Made by a program: the position numbers and the translations under genes. Positions 54,452-63,734 of a DNA stretch of 64,000 nt are shown piece by piece (within the stretch, counting starts at the first letter, position 1; each line of letters begins with the position of its first letter). Origin of the DNA: Janthinobacterium saanense (lineage in GTDB: Bacteria > Pseudomonadota > Gammaproteobacteria > Burkholderiales > Burkholderiaceae_D); the NCBI RefSeq assembly GCF_014200675.1, contig NZ_JACHCI010000004.1:124001-188000 (forward strand). The letters are read 5' to 3'. Under the pieces are notes generated by a model. That model was given only the letters and a program-made list of their open reading frames with translations, made no database searches and had not been told where the DNA came from.

Positions 54452-55492
54452 GTGGTACAACGCATACTCCAGCCAGGCGAAATCGAAGGCCTGGACCACA
54501 ACGCGATTCCGCGCCTGCTGCTGCCGCAGCCTTCCAGCCTGTTTACGGCGCGCGCCCTGCGCTTGCGCGAACTGGCGCAGGGCAATATCAAGGGCATCCC
54601 CGTCGATGCGGGCATGCAGGGTTATCTGGTGCTGATGGCCGCGCTGGCCGATGCGCAGGCTGTCGTCGTGGCCGGTCTGGCGCCGGACGCGGTGCCGGTG
54701 GCCGACGCCGAAGTGCTGGGCCGCGCGATACAGCACCGCATGCCGGTGCTGCCCGTCAGCGGTGCGCGCCCGCCTGTGTGGCGCACGATTTTCAACAGTC
54801 TGCTCGACGAGTTGAGCGCCACGGCGGCGCGCCAGCCGGCATTGGCTGGCGGCTTGACGCAAGTGCTGGCGCAGCTGCGCGCGCTGGACGGCGATGCGCT
54901 GGAAGCGTGCGCCGATGCGGTGCTCGATGAAAATGGCGACAACCTCAACCCCATGCATGCGCCGTTTGTCGCGGCCGCCCTGCAGATTTTATGGTCGGTG
55001 GCAGCCAGCCAGTTGCGCGCCACCCGCGTGCCGGACCTGGAAACGGGCAGCTTGTGCCCCGTCTGCGGTTCGCACCCGGTGGCCAGCGTGATCCGCATCG
55101 GCGGCCAGTCGCAAGGCTACCGTTATCTGCATTGCGGCATCTGCGAAAGCGAATGGCATATGGTGCGCGTGAAATGTTCGACCTGCGAACAGAATGGCAA
55201 GATTGCTTATCAGGGGCTGGACGCAGCCGATGCGGCGCCGTTCGACCCGGTGGCGGCCAAGGACGATAAATTGGTCAACAAGGCCAACGACCCGAAAAAG
55301 GTGGCGCGCGCGGAAACCTGCGACGATTGCCACACTTATCGCAAAGTCTTCAATCAGGAACACGATTACCAGGTCGAACCGCTGGCCGATGACCTGGCCA
55401 GCCTGATGCTGGACTTGCTGGTGGGCGAGGCCGGCTACCAGCGCGCCAGCGGCAATCCGCTGCTGTGGCTGGGCAAAGGGGGCGCACAGTAA
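54452..55492 (+). CDS. fdhE: formate dehydrogenase accessory protein FdhE
   Basis: A 346-residue cytoplasmic maturation factor. It has four CxxC pairs: Cys202/205, 228/231, 242/245 and 290/293, binding iron or zinc in a rubredoxin-like fold. About 20 extra residues lie between the third and fourth pairs compared with the E. coli protein as I remember it. The start is GTG at 54452, the only sensible initiator before [10 protein letters not shown]. The TAA overlaps the selA ATG by one base (TAATG). Confidence 0.9.
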   Translation: MVQRILQPGEIEGLDHNAIPRLLLPQPSSLFTARALRLRELAQGNIKGIPVDAGMQGYLVLMAALADAQAVVVAGLAPDAVPVADAEVLGRAIQHRMPVLPVSGARPPVWRTIFNSLLDELSATAARQPALAGGLTQVLAQLRALDGDALEACADAVLDENGDNLNPMHAPFVAAALQILWSVAASQLRATRVPDLETGSLCPVCGSHPVASVIRIGGQSQGYRYLHCGICESEWHMVRVKCSTCEQNGKIAYQGLDAADAAPFDPVAAKDDKLVNKANDPKKVARAETCDDCHTYRKVFNQEHDYQVEPLADDLASLMLDLLVGEAGYQRASGNPLLWLGKGGAQ

Positions 55493-56898
55493 TGAGCGAG
55501 CAAACCGTGCGCCTGCCCTCGGTAGACCGCATCCTCGGTGATGCGGCGTGCCTGGCCTTGATCGCCGAATACGGCCGTGTGCAAACCCTGGCGTGCGCGC
55601 GGGTCTTGCTGGCCGAATTGCGCGCTTCCCTGCTGGCGGGCGCGGCGATGGAAGAGGCGGCCACCCTGGAAGCCATCGTGGCGCAGGCAGGCGTTCGGCT
55701 GCGTGAACAATCTCGCTCGCACCTGAAGCCCGTTTTTAATTTGACGGGCACGGTGCTGCATACGAATCTGGGCCGGGCCTTGCTGCCCGACGCTGCCGTA
55801 CAAGCGGTGGTGGCAGCGCTGCAATGGCCGATGAATCTGGAATTCGACCTGGAAACGGGCAAGCGGGGCGACCGTGACGACCTGGTCGAGGAATTGCTGC
55901 GCGAACTGACGGGCGCCGAAGCGGCTACCGTCGTCAACAACAATGCGGCTGCCGTGCTGCTGATGCTCAACACGCTGGCGCAGGGCAAAGAGGTGATCGT
56001 CTCGCGTGGCGAGCTGGTGGAAATTGGCGGCGCCTTCCGCATTCCCGACGTGATGACGCGCGCCGGCGCGGTGCTGCGCGAAGTGGGCAGCACCAACCGC
56101 ACCCACCTGGCCGACTACGCCAACGGTATCAATGAAAAAACTGCCTTGCTGATGAAGGTCCATTGCAGCAATTACGCGATTACCGGCTTTACCAAGAGCG
56201 TGGAACTCGATGCGCTGGTGCCCTTGGCGGCACAGCACGCGGTTCCCACCGCCGTGGACCTGGGTAGCGGCACCCTGGTTGATCTGGCGCAGTTCGGCTT
56301 GCCGCATGAAACCACGGTGCGCGAAACCATCGCAGCGGGGGCGGACCTGGTGACCTTCAGCGGCGACAAGCTGCTGGGCGGCCCGCAATGTGGCGTCATT
56401 GTGGGCCGTGCCGACCTGATCGCGAAGATCAAGCGCAATCCATTGAAGCGTGCACTGCGCGTTGGCAAGCTGACCCTGGCCGCGCTGGAACCGGTGCTGC
56501 AGCTGTACCGCGCCCCGGATTTATTGACCGAGCGCCTGACCACCTTGCGCTTGCTGACGCGGCCCGCCGCCGCCATGCGCAGCCAGGCGCAGGAACTGGC
56601 GCCGCTGCTGCAGCAAGCCTTGGGCGACGCGTATGTGGTCGGCGTGGAGTCCATGCTGAGCCAGATCGGCAGCGGCGCCTTGCCCGTCGATCAGCTCCCC
56701 AGCTGCGGCCTGGCGATTCGCAGCGTTGCCGGCTCGCGCCTGAGCAACGCGCTCGGTGTGCTGGAACAGCGCTTGCGCGCCTTGCCGCAACCGGTGATCG
56801 GGCGCATCAGCCAGGACACTTTATGGCTCGATTTGCGCTGCCTGGAAGCGGCGCACATGGCCGCCTTTACCCAGCAGCTGGGGCAACTGGGGCCATGA
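55492..56898 (+). CDS. selA: L-seryl-tRNA(Sec) selenium transferase
   Basis: A 468-residue PLP enzyme that converts Ser-tRNA(Sec) to Sec-tRNA(Sec) using selenophosphate. The PLP lysine is Lys293 in [13 protein letters not shown], preceded by [12 protein letters not shown]. The N-terminal domain (RLPSVDRIL) binds the tRNA. Length equals the family norm. It starts at the fdhE stop and overlaps selB by four bases, so all three are coupled. selD is not in the window. Confidence 0.97.
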   Translation: MSEQTVRLPSVDRILGDAACLALIAEYGRVQTLACARVLLAELRASLLAGAAMEEAATLEAIVAQAGVRLREQSRSHLKPVFNLTGTVLHTNLGRALLPDAAVQAVVAALQWPMNLEFDLETGKRGDRDDLVEELLRELTGAEAATVVNNNAAAVLLMLNTLAQGKEVIVSRGELVEIGGAFRIPDVMTRAGAVLREVGSTNRTHLADYANGINEKTALLMKVHCSNYAITGFTKSVELDALVPLAAQHAVPTAVDLGSGTLVDLAQFGLPHETTVRETIAAGADLVTFSGDKLLGGPQCGVIVGRADLIAKIKRNPLKRALRVGKLTLAALEPVLQLYRAPDLLTERLTTLRLLTRPAAAMRSQAQELAPLLQQALGDAYVVGVESMLSQIGSGALPVDQLPSCGLAIRSVAGSRLSNALGVLEQRLRALPQPVIGRISQDTLWLDLRCLEAAHMAAFTQQLGQLGP

Positions 56899-58844
56899 TC
56901 GTCGGCACCGCAGGCCATATCGACCATGGCAAGACCACGCTCACGCGCGCGCTGACGGGCGTCCACACGGACCGCCTCAAGGAAGAGCGGGCACGCGGCA
57001 TTTCGATTGAACTCGGTTACGCTTATCTACCGCTGGCCGATGGCACGGTGCTGGGCGTGATCGACGTGCCTGGCCACGAAAAATTCATCCGCACCATGGC
57101 TTCCGGCGTGACGGGCATCGATTTCGCCTTGCTGGTGGTGGCGGCCGATGACGGCATCATGCCGCAGACGCAGGAGCACCTGGCGATTTTGCAGTTGCTG
57201 GGCGTGACACGGGGCGCGGTGGCTTTGACCAAGATCGACCGCGCCGATGGCGCCCGCGTGGCGCAGGTGGAAGCCGATATCGAGGCGCTGCTCGATGGCA
57301 CGCCGCTGGCCGGCAGCCCGATTTTCCCGACTGCCGCCAGCATGGACGACGATCCCGGCGTGGCCGCCTTGCTGGCCCACTTGACCCAAGTGTCGCGCAG
57401 CCTGCCGCAGCGCGATGAACGGCGGCTGTTCCGCCTGGGCGTGGACCGCGTGTTCACCTTGTCGGGGCAGGGCACCATCATCACGGGCACCGCGCTGGCT
57501 GGCATGGCGAAAGTAGGCGATACCCTGCAACTGGTGCCGGGAGGCGCCGAGGCGCGGGTACGCAGCATCCATGCGCAAAACCGCGCCGCCGAGACGGGCG
57601 TGGCAGGCCAGCGCCTGGCCCTGAACCTGGCCGGCATCGCCCGCGAAAGCATGGAACGGGGCAACTGGATCGTCGCGCCCGAGCTGGCTTTATGTTCGGA
57701 GCGCATCGATGTGGAACTGAGCCTGCTGCCCGACGCGGGTATGCAATTGAAAGCCTGGTCGCCGCTGCATGTGCACCTGGGCGCGGCGCACCAGCTGGCG
57801 CGCGCCGTGCCACTCGATGGCGACAGCTTGTCGCCGGGAGAAACCGGCAGGGTGCAACTGGTATTTGACGCGCCCATGCATGCGGTGCCGGGCGACCGCT
57901 TCGTGGTGCGCAATGCGCAAGCGACGCAGACGGTGGGCGGCGGCCTGGTGCTCGATCCGTTCGGCCCGGCGCGCAAGCGGCGCAGTGTAGCGCGACTGGC
58001 CTGGCTCGATGCGCTTGCCAGCTTTATCGCGCATGGCGATTACGCGGCCTTGCTGGCACAAAGCCCGCTGGGCCTGCGCGAGTCGCTGCTGGTGCGGCTA
58101 TCGCTGCTGCCAGCGGCCGCCATCGCGCTGCCGCCAGACACGCGGCGCATAGGCTTGCGCGGTGGCGACGCCTTGCTCTTGGCGCCTGCCGCCTGGCACG
58201 CGCTGCGCCAGCGCGTGCTGGTGGCGCTGGACAGCTTCCATGCGCGGGCGCCCGACGAGGCAGGGCCGGAACTGTGGCGCTTGAAACGCATCGTCGACAC
58301 CGAAATGGAAGACGCGCTGTGGAGTAGCCTGGTGCAGCAGCTGCTGGCAGACGGCGAGGTGCTGGCCCGTGGCGCCAGCCTGCACCTGCCCGGCCACAGC
58401 GTGGCATTGACGGCGCAGGAACAGCCGGTGGCCGATGCCATGCTGGTAGCTTTGGCGCGCGGGCGTTACGATCCGCCCTGGACGCGCGACCTGGCGCGTG
58501 AATTCAGTCTGGACGAAGACGAAGCGCGGCGTTTGCTGCGCAAGCTTGCCAAGGCGGGCCAGATCAGCCAGGTGGTGCACGACCTGTTTTATCACCCGGC
58601 AGCGCTGGCCGAGCTGGCGCAGCTGGTGGCAGAATTGGCCGGGAAAACGGCGCAGGAAGAGGGGCTGGAGGCGAGTGCCGGCGCCGTGGGCGCGGCCGTG
58701 TTTCGCGATGCCAGCGGACTGGGCCGCAAGCGTGCGATACAGGTTTTGGAATTTTTTGACCGCGTCGGTTATACTCGGCGTGTTGGTAACGGGCATTTAT
58801 TGCGACCGCATGCACAGTGGTCGTATAGCCCATTAGCAATATAA
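56895..58844 (+). CDS. selB: selenocysteine-specific elongation factor SelB
   Basis: A 649-residue specialised elongation factor. The GTPase domain has [12 protein letters not shown] at residues 4-15, DVPGHEKF and TKID. Domains II and III follow, then four winged helices (about 375-649) that bind the SECIS loop. The winged helices are shorter and more Ala-rich than in E. coli SelB (614 total, similar length). The ATG at 56895 overlaps the selA stop. selC lies 18 bases downstream. Confidence 0.96.
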   Translation: MIVGTAGHIDHGKTTLTRALTGVHTDRLKEERARGISIELGYAYLPLADGTVLGVIDVPGHEKFIRTMASGVTGIDFALLVVAADDGIMPQTQEHLAILQLLGVTRGAVALTKIDRADGARVAQVEADIEALLDGTPLAGSPIFPTAASMDDDPGVAALLAHLTQVSRSLPQRDERRLFRLGVDRVFTLSGQGTIITGTALAGMAKVGDTLQLVPGGAEARVRSIHAQNRAAETGVAGQRLALNLAGIARESMERGNWIVAPELALCSERIDVELSLLPDAGMQLKAWSPLHVHLGAAHQLARAVPLDGDSLSPGETGRVQLVFDAPMHAVPGDRFVVRNAQATQTVGGGLVLDPFGPARKRRSVARLAWLDALASFIAHGDYAALLAQSPLGLRESLLVRLSLLPAAAIALPPDTRRIGLRGGDALLLAPAAWHALRQRVLVALDSFHARAPDEAGPELWRLKRIVDTEMEDALWSSLVQQLLADGEVLARGASLHLPGHSVALTAQEQPVADAMLVALARGRYDPPWTRDLAREFSLDEDEARRLLRKLAKAGQISQVVHDLFYHPAALAELAQLVAELAGKTAQEEGLEASAGAVGAAVFRDASGLGRKRAIQVLEFFDRVGYTRRVGNGHLLRPHAQWSYSPLAI

Positions 58845-58862
58845 GCAGTTGCCAGACACCAC

Positions 58863-58958
58863 GGAAAGCACACTCATCCGGTGATGTGGCCGGGCTTCAA
58901 ACCCGGTGGAGGGCGTCAGACGTTCTCCCGTAGGTTCGACTCCTACTGTTTTCCGCCA
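58863..58958 (+). tRNA. selC: tRNA-Sec (UCA), selC
   Basis: A 96-base tRNA with encoded GCCA end. The 8-bp acceptor GGAAAGCA pairs with TGTTTTCC (one G-U), a long extra arm follows the anticodon stem, and the anticodon TCA is at 58897-58899. The T-loop is TTCGACT. These are the diagnostic features of bacterial selenocysteine tRNA. It completes the fdn-fdhE-sel cassette. Confidence 0.96.
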
Positions 58959-59164
58959 ATCACTTCCTTCCTTCTTGTTTATTCTCCCTGATCGACTTCA
59001 ACGTTGGCCCACCGCCACGCCCGCTATCAAATAATGACCTTAGAGGAAACATTTCCTAGCGGAAAAATTGAATCGGATGCTAACATCGAACCGGTGGCAG
59101 AAGCAGGCTGGGCGCGGTGTCTGGCGGTCTGGCACGGTGACAAGACAGGCGCAAGAAGGCGAGC

Positions 59165-59887
59165 ATGAAGCAGGGACGAAGGGCATGGCTGCTGGTGGCG
59201 GCGCTGCTGCTGACGGCGAATGCCGCTGTGGCGGCCGGGCTGCGCATCGTCGGCGAACAGCATCTGGCGCCATCGAGCATGATGGACGGCGACCAGATCG
59301 TGGGCCGCGAGACGGCCAAGGTGCGCGACATCATGGCGCGCGCCGGCATTGCTTACAGCATGACGCTGCTGCCATGGAAACGCGCGTATGCGCAGGCGCT
59401 GCGCGATGCCGATACCTGCGTGTTTTCCACCACGCGCACGCCGGAGCGCGAAGCGCAATTCCGCTGGATCGGTCCGCTCAACGAAGCCGAATGGGTTTTA
59501 TACGGGCTGGCGGGCCGGCGCCTGGTGCTGCGTACGCTCGACGATGCACGCGGTTTGACCATAGGCACGGTGCTGGGCGATGCACGCGAAGACTATCTGC
59601 GCCAGCGCGGCTTCGATGTGGCGCCCGTGACGCAGGACTGGATCAATCCGCAAAAGCTGCTGCTGGGCCGCATCGACCTGTGGGCGGTCGGCAAGGCGGT
59701 CGGCAGCAAGCCGTTCGCCGGCAAGGATTGGGAGGCGCGGGTGGTGCCGCTGCTGACGTTTAACCGGGTGCAGACTTATTTAGCCTGTAACAAGCGGGTG
59801 CCCGAAGCGCAGGTCGCTGCCATGCAGCGCGCCGTGCAAGCCATGCGCCGCGATGGCAGCATGGCGCGCCACGACAGCGCATATTAG
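59165..59887 (+). CDS. periplasmic substrate-binding-like protein
   Basis: A 240-residue secreted protein of the type 2 periplasmic-binding (solute-binding, PBPb) fold. The signal peptide ends at VAAGL (about residue 24). LLPWKRAYAQALRDADTCVF and STTRTPEREAQFRWIGPL are typical of small orphan binding proteins in betaproteobacteria; VLGDAREDYLRQRGFD follows. No permease or ATPase is adjacent. The ligand is unknown. It is convergent with siaD, three bases between the stops. Confidence 0.8.
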   Translation: MKQGRRAWLLVAALLLTANAAVAAGLRIVGEQHLAPSSMMDGDQIVGRETAKVRDIMARAGIAYSMTLLPWKRAYAQALRDADTCVFSTTRTPEREAQFRWIGPLNEAEWVLYGLAGRRLVLRTLDDARGLTIGTVLGDAREDYLRQRGFDVAPVTQDWINPQKLLLGRIDLWAVGKAVGSKPFAGKDWEARVVPLLTFNRVQTYLACNKRVPEAQVAAMQRAVQAMRRDGSMARHDSAY

Positions 59888-59890
59888 AAA

Positions 59891-60631
59891 TCAGCTTCCC
59901 AGCCACAGCCGCACGCAGTTGCGTCCTTCGCGCTTGGCGTGATACAGCGCCTGGTCGGCGTGGCTGTAGGCGGTCTCGAAGACGGTGCCGGCGCGGTTCC
60001 AGCTCAGGCCCACGCTGACCGTGATGGCGCGCGTGATCGGCGCCGCATGGCGGTGGCGGGCGATGGTGTCGCAAATCTGCTGCGCCACCTTGAGCGCGTC
60101 GTCGCGCGAGGTGGTGGGCCAGACCACGGAAAACTCTTCGCCGCCGACCCGGCCGATGGCCGTCTCTTCGCCCAATAATCGCTTCAGGCTGTCGACCACT
60201 GCCTGTATCACGCTGTCGCCGGCCGGGTGGCCGAAATCGTCGTTGACTTGCTTGAACAAATCGATATCGAGCACGATCAGGGCCATGTCGCCCAGCGCCA
60301 GGCTGGCCTGCGCGTGTTCGATCACGGCGCCGCGGTTCAGCGCGCCCGTCAGTGGGTCGTGCGTGGCGCGGTATTCCAGCTGGCCGGCCAGTTCCTGCAA
60401 TTGCCGGTTCAGCTGATGCATGTCGCGCTCGGCGCGGTCGCTGCGGCGTATCAGCCGGCGCGTTTCGCGCATCAGGCGTTCATAATGGAGTATCAGCTCG
60501 CCGAGCACGCGCCGCTGTTCCGCGCCGGGCGCGTCCACATCGGCGTGCATGCTGCGGGCGGCCGCCAGCGCCGCCGCTTCCGCGGTAAACAGATCGGCTT
60601 CCAGGCTGGCCTCGGACATCGCTGTTCCCAT
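59891..60631 (-). CDS. siaD: diguanylate cyclase, SiaD type
   Basis: A 246-residue protein. Residues 40-90 form a coiled coil (YERLMRETRRLIRRSDRAER). The GGDEF domain has DPLTGALNR and the active-site variant GGEEF, which retains the metal-binding acids. No RxxD inhibitory site is evident. Its order after siaC matches the SiaABCD pathway, in which SiaC binds and activates SiaD. ATGs at 60631 and 60619 are both possible starts; siaC ends three bases upstream of the first. Confidence 0.88.
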   Translation of the reverse strand: MGTAMSEASLEADLFTAEAAALAAARSMHADVDAPGAEQRRVLGELILHYERLMRETRRLIRRSDRAERDMHQLNRQLQELAGQLEYRATHDPLTGALNRGAVIEHAQASLALGDMALIVLDIDLFKQVNDDFGHPAGDSVIQAVVDSLKRLLGEETAIGRVGGEEFSVVWPTTSRDDALKVAQQICDTIARHRHAAPITRAITVSVGLSWNRAGTVFETAYSHADQALYHAKREGRNCVRLWLGS

Positions 60632-60634
60632 GCC

Positions 60635-61033
60635 CTAGTTGCCGCGCACGGGATGGTCGCAGAAATCGAGCGCCGTGAAGTCGAGCTGCAGTTCCTGACC
60701 AAATTCCAGGATGGTGTCGTCGTCTTCGTCGTGGTACCAGTTCAGGCGCACATGGTTGCCGTCGATGGCTGCCTGGTTCAGGATATCGAACAGCGTAAAC
60801 AGCATCTTGGTGCTGGAGCTGTTGAAATAGGCCAGCGAGACATTCACGCTGATTTCCACCTCGCGGCAGCCTTCCAGGTAGTTGCGCACGGCGGCGATCA
60901 GCGGGCCATAGAAGGCGGCTGCGTTTTCCGGATAGGACTCGCCCTTGATCGACAGGGTATGCTGCTCGAAGCGGAAATCGATTTCGGGCGAACTCGGGGT
61001 CGCGGTGATGAACAGTGGTGACGGTAATTGCAT
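60635..61033 (-). CDS. siaC: SiaC-type regulator (DUF1987)
   Basis: A 132-residue protein of the DUF1987/SiaC family. The core is EISVNVSLAYFNSSSTKMLF, residues 60-79, whose Ser/Thr cluster (72-75) corresponds to the phosphosite controlled by SiaB and SiaA. YHDEDDDTILEFGQ is also characteristic. Unphosphorylated SiaC binds and stimulates SiaD. The gene sits between siaB (22 bases upstream) and siaD. Confidence 0.88.
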   Translation of the reverse strand: MQLPSPLFITATPSSPEIDFRFEQHTLSIKGESYPENAAAFYGPLIAAVRNYLEGCREVEISVNVSLAYFNSSSTKMLFTLFDILNQAAIDGNHVRLNWYHDEDDDTILEFGQELQLDFTALDFCDHPVRGN

Positions 61034-61055
61034 ATGCTTTCCTGAGTCGGCTCTT

Positions 61056-61613
61056 TCAAATGATGGCTTTGATGCAGAAGATGGTGCTGCCCGGTTCCTG
61101 CGCGTCCTGGGCGAATTCGAATTCCAGCGGCTCGCTGGCGTCGCGCGCCATGGTCAAAAAGCCCAGGCCGGCGCCCTTGCTGTCGCTGGGCGTATCTTCA
61201 CGCAGGGCGCGCTTGTAGGCCAGGCGGATATCTTCCATGGTCATGGTGTGCAGCGGTTCGAGGCGGGTGCGGATCTGCGCCACGTTGTCAGTCGAGACGG
61301 GATTGGCGCACAACAGAAAAAAACTGTCGCCGCGCGTACCGATGCAAAATGAACCGCGCCGCATCTGCTGGTCCAGCTGCGCATCGGGCGTCAGGCTGTC
61401 CGATGAATAGTGCATGATGTTTTGCGACATTTCGATGAACGAGGAAAAAATGCGCCGCCGCGTGGGGCCGGCCGCACCGGCCGTATCGAGGCGCGCCTTG
61501 ATGGTTTCGGAAATTGCGCTGACCACGTGCTGCGAAAAGTAGCCCACGTAAAAAAAGATGATATTGCGCTTGCGCGCCACATCCCAAAACTCGTTGAATT
61601 CTTCGTACAGCAC
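61056..61613 (-). CDS. siaB: SiaB-type kinase
   Basis: A 185-residue protein of the SiaB family, an atypical GHKL kinase. IFSSFIEMSQNIMHYS holds the N-box-like Asn, and SKGAGLGFLTMARDA the G-box. It phosphorylates SiaC. The start is GTG at 61613 with an AGGAG ribosome-binding site eight bases upstream; no ATG precedes the conserved YEEFNEFWD. It lies 71 bases behind siaA. Confidence 0.87.
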   Translation of the reverse strand: MLYEEFNEFWDVARKRNIIFFYVGYFSQHVVSAISETIKARLDTAGAAGPTRRRIFSSFIEMSQNIMHYSSDSLTPDAQLDQQMRRGSFCIGTRGDSFFLLCANPVSTDNVAQIRTRLEPLHTMTMEDIRLAYKRALREDTPSDSKGAGLGFLTMARDASEPLEFEFAQDAQEPGSTIFCIKAII

Positions 61614-61684
61614 GACAGTGCTCCTGGCTGGCCGGTTGCCCGGCTTGATGTGGATGAAAGGCCTGAAGGCGCACTACAGGCGAG

Positions 61685-62911
61685 TTAAAGGCGAAAACAG
61701 AAAAAGGTCAGGTCGTCGCGGCGCGGCTGTGCGCCTTGCCAGGCTTTGACATCGTGCAGCAGGCTGGCCGCCACCTCGCGGGCCGGGCCATCGCGGCGGG
61801 CCAGCAACTGTTCGCGCATGCGCCGCTTGCCATAGGCGATATCGCGGCTGCCGCCGATCTGGTCGAGCAAGCCGTCGGTGGTGATGAAGAGCAGGCTGCC
61901 CTGTGGTGCTTCGAGCGTTTCGTTATGCCAGCAATAGCCGGCCGGCGTGTCGACATAACCGACGCCCATGCGCGCACCATCGATGGCACGCACGGCATCG
62001 TCAGCATCGCCGCCAGGCGCCAGCTGGTACAGCGTCAGTTTCGCCCCCGCGAAACGCAGGCTGGCGCTGGCTGTGTCGTAGCACAAAAAGGCGCAATCCA
62101 TGCCGTCGTTTGAACCGGTGGCGCTGCCATCCTGGCCCAGCAGGGTCTTGATGGCGCGGCTGACGGCGCCGATCAGGGCGGCCGGATCATGCGGCCCCAG
62201 TTCGCGCAAGGCCTGGCTCAGGGCGGATGAAGCGATCAGGGTCATGAAGGCGCCGGGCACGCCGTGTCCCGTGCAGTCGGCAATGGCGGCAAACCAGCCG
62301 CCCGCGTGGCGCTCGAAAAAATAAAAGTCGCCGCCGACCACGTCGCGCGGCTGCCATTCCAGGTGGGCGTCGGGCAGGGTGGCGGACAGTTCGGCGTCGG
62401 AGGTACGCAGCAGGGCGCGCTGTATCACGCTGGCGTAATCGATGCTGTGCATGATCTGGCGGTTTTTTTCGGCTTGCATGGTGGCCACCACATTCATCAG
62501 CTGCAAGCCAAAACCCACGCCGGCCAGCGCGCCATCTTCGGTGATGATGAAGCCGTCGGCCAGCGCTTTTTCGCCCGCTTCCACGGCGCGGAAGGTGAGG
62601 TCTTCGATGCTCATGGCCGAGTCGACGATCAGCGGCTCCTTGTCCATGAAGGCGATGCAGCTCTTCTTGCCATACACCTCATGGTAAAAGGGCTTGGACA
62701 TTTGCGACATGAAGATATTGCGGCTGATCAAGCCGATCGGCCGCTGCTGTTCCGTCACGGGCAAGCTCATCATGTCGCGCCGTTCCGTGAACAGTTCCAG
62801 CACGTCGAAATTGCTGGCGTCGGCCTGCACCGACTCGGTGGCGATGCACAGGTCGGCCGCCACGGAAGAGCGATAGCGGGGAAGATGCAGACGAGAGGCG
62901 TTGAACTCCAC
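61685..62911 (-). CDS. siaA: SiaA-type PP2C phosphatase with CBS-like N-terminus
   Basis: A 408-residue soluble protein. The C-terminal half (about 180-408) is a SpoIIE/PP2C phosphatase: VVGGDFYFFE, DCTGHGVPGAFMTLIASSAL, FITTDGLLDQIG and RRDDLTFFCFRL carry the metal ligands. It should dephosphorylate SiaC. The N-terminal 150 residues show a CBS-pair-like pattern (VLELFTERRDMMSLPVTE, PIGLISRNIF, ADGFIITEDGALAGVG) and no transmembrane helix. P. aeruginosa SiaA instead has a membrane sensor with HAMP. The start is GTG at 62911. First gene of the siaABCD unit. Confidence 0.87.
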   Translation of the reverse strand: MEFNASRLHLPRYRSSVAADLCIATESVQADASNFDVLELFTERRDMMSLPVTEQQRPIGLISRNIFMSQMSKPFYHEVYGKKSCIAFMDKEPLIVDSAMSIEDLTFRAVEAGEKALADGFIITEDGALAGVGFGLQLMNVVATMQAEKNRQIMHSIDYASVIQRALLRTSDAELSATLPDAHLEWQPRDVVGGDFYFFERHAGGWFAAIADCTGHGVPGAFMTLIASSALSQALRELGPHDPAALIGAVSRAIKTLLGQDGSATGSNDGMDCAFLCYDTASASLRFAGAKLTLYQLAPGGDADDAVRAIDGARMGVGYVDTPAGYCWHNETLEAPQGSLLFITTDGLLDQIGGSRDIAYGKRRMREQLLARRDGPAREVAASLLHDVKAWQGAQPRRDDLTFFCFRL

Positions 62912-63082
62912 AGGCGGCTACCTTTACATAACGGTCGGTGCCCTGTTGCCGCAACTGCAAGGCGACTGGCAAAAAGGCAATATCAGCATGGTAGCCGCTG
63001 AATGTGACAGCTTGATTACCAGTCGCCGTGGAATGTATCAAAAGCGCATGAAAGATGGATGCTTGGCAAGTCGGGAGTTTAC

Positions 63083-63661
63083 TTACACGCGAATCGCCAG
63101 CTTGCGAACCTGGGCCAGCCAGCGCTCTCTTTGCTGTTGCGTGGAATTCAAAATGGGACCGAAGCTAACCACCTTGACAGGTTTGACGCCGCAAAACTCC
63201 AGCGTTGTCTTGCGCAGCTGGTGGATGCCGGGCATGTGGTAGATCCAGCGAAAGTACCAGGGCGGCGTATCCATGGTGACCAGCAGCTGGGTCGTGCGTC
63301 CGGCCAGCAATTGCGCGGGGAAAGCTTTGCCGGGCCGGTACTTGAAAGCGTAGCCGGGCAGGAAGACCCGGTCGATAAAGCCTTTCAGCAAGGCCGGTGC
63401 GCCACCCCACCAGATCGGGTAGGCAAACACCAGGTGGTCGGCCCAGCTAATGTCTGCCTGCGCCGCCAGCAAATCCGCTTCCAGCGGCTGGACCTGGCGA
63501 TAACCTTCACGCAGGATGGGATCGAAATTGAGCTGGCCCAGGCGCAGTTCGCGCAGCTCGTGGCCTTGCTTGCGTGCCGCGTCGGCATAGCTTTCGGCTA
63601 GTGCACAACAGAAACTATCGTTGGAAGGATGGCCGAGGATGACCAGGATGCGTTTGCCCAT
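63083..63661 (-). CDS. flavodoxin-fold NAD(P)H-dependent oxidoreductase
   Basis: A 192-residue protein of the NAD(P)H:quinone reductase (MdaB/KefF/YwrO-like) family. ILVILGHPSNDSF is the flavin phosphate loop, DHLVFAYPIWWGGAPALLKG the second FMN loop, and FIDRVFLPGYAF the hydrophobic cap. It likely reduces quinones in a two-electron step. The truncated MerR-family gene 73 bases upstream on the same strand is a plausible regulator. Confidence 0.88.
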   Translation of the reverse strand: MGKRILVILGHPSNDSFCCALAESYADAARKQGHELRELRLGQLNFDPILREGYRQVQPLEADLLAAQADISWADHLVFAYPIWWGGAPALLKGFIDRVFLPGYAFKYRPGKAFPAQLLAGRTTQLLVTMDTPPWYFRWIYHMPGIHQLRKTTLEFCGVKPVKVVSFGPILNSTQQQRERWLAQVRKLAIRV

Positions 63662-63734
63662 GCTGCATGCTTTCTGAAAGAAGAACAGCCTGCATGCTAA
63701 ACCTTGCCCCTAGCGGTAGGGTCAAGCGGCAGAG

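Noticed and set aside
59042..59057. AGGAAA/TTTCCT dyad downstream of selC as a terminator or attachment site
   Set aside because: Stem of only six pairs, no T-tract, no direct repeat of the selC 3' end and no integrase nearby.
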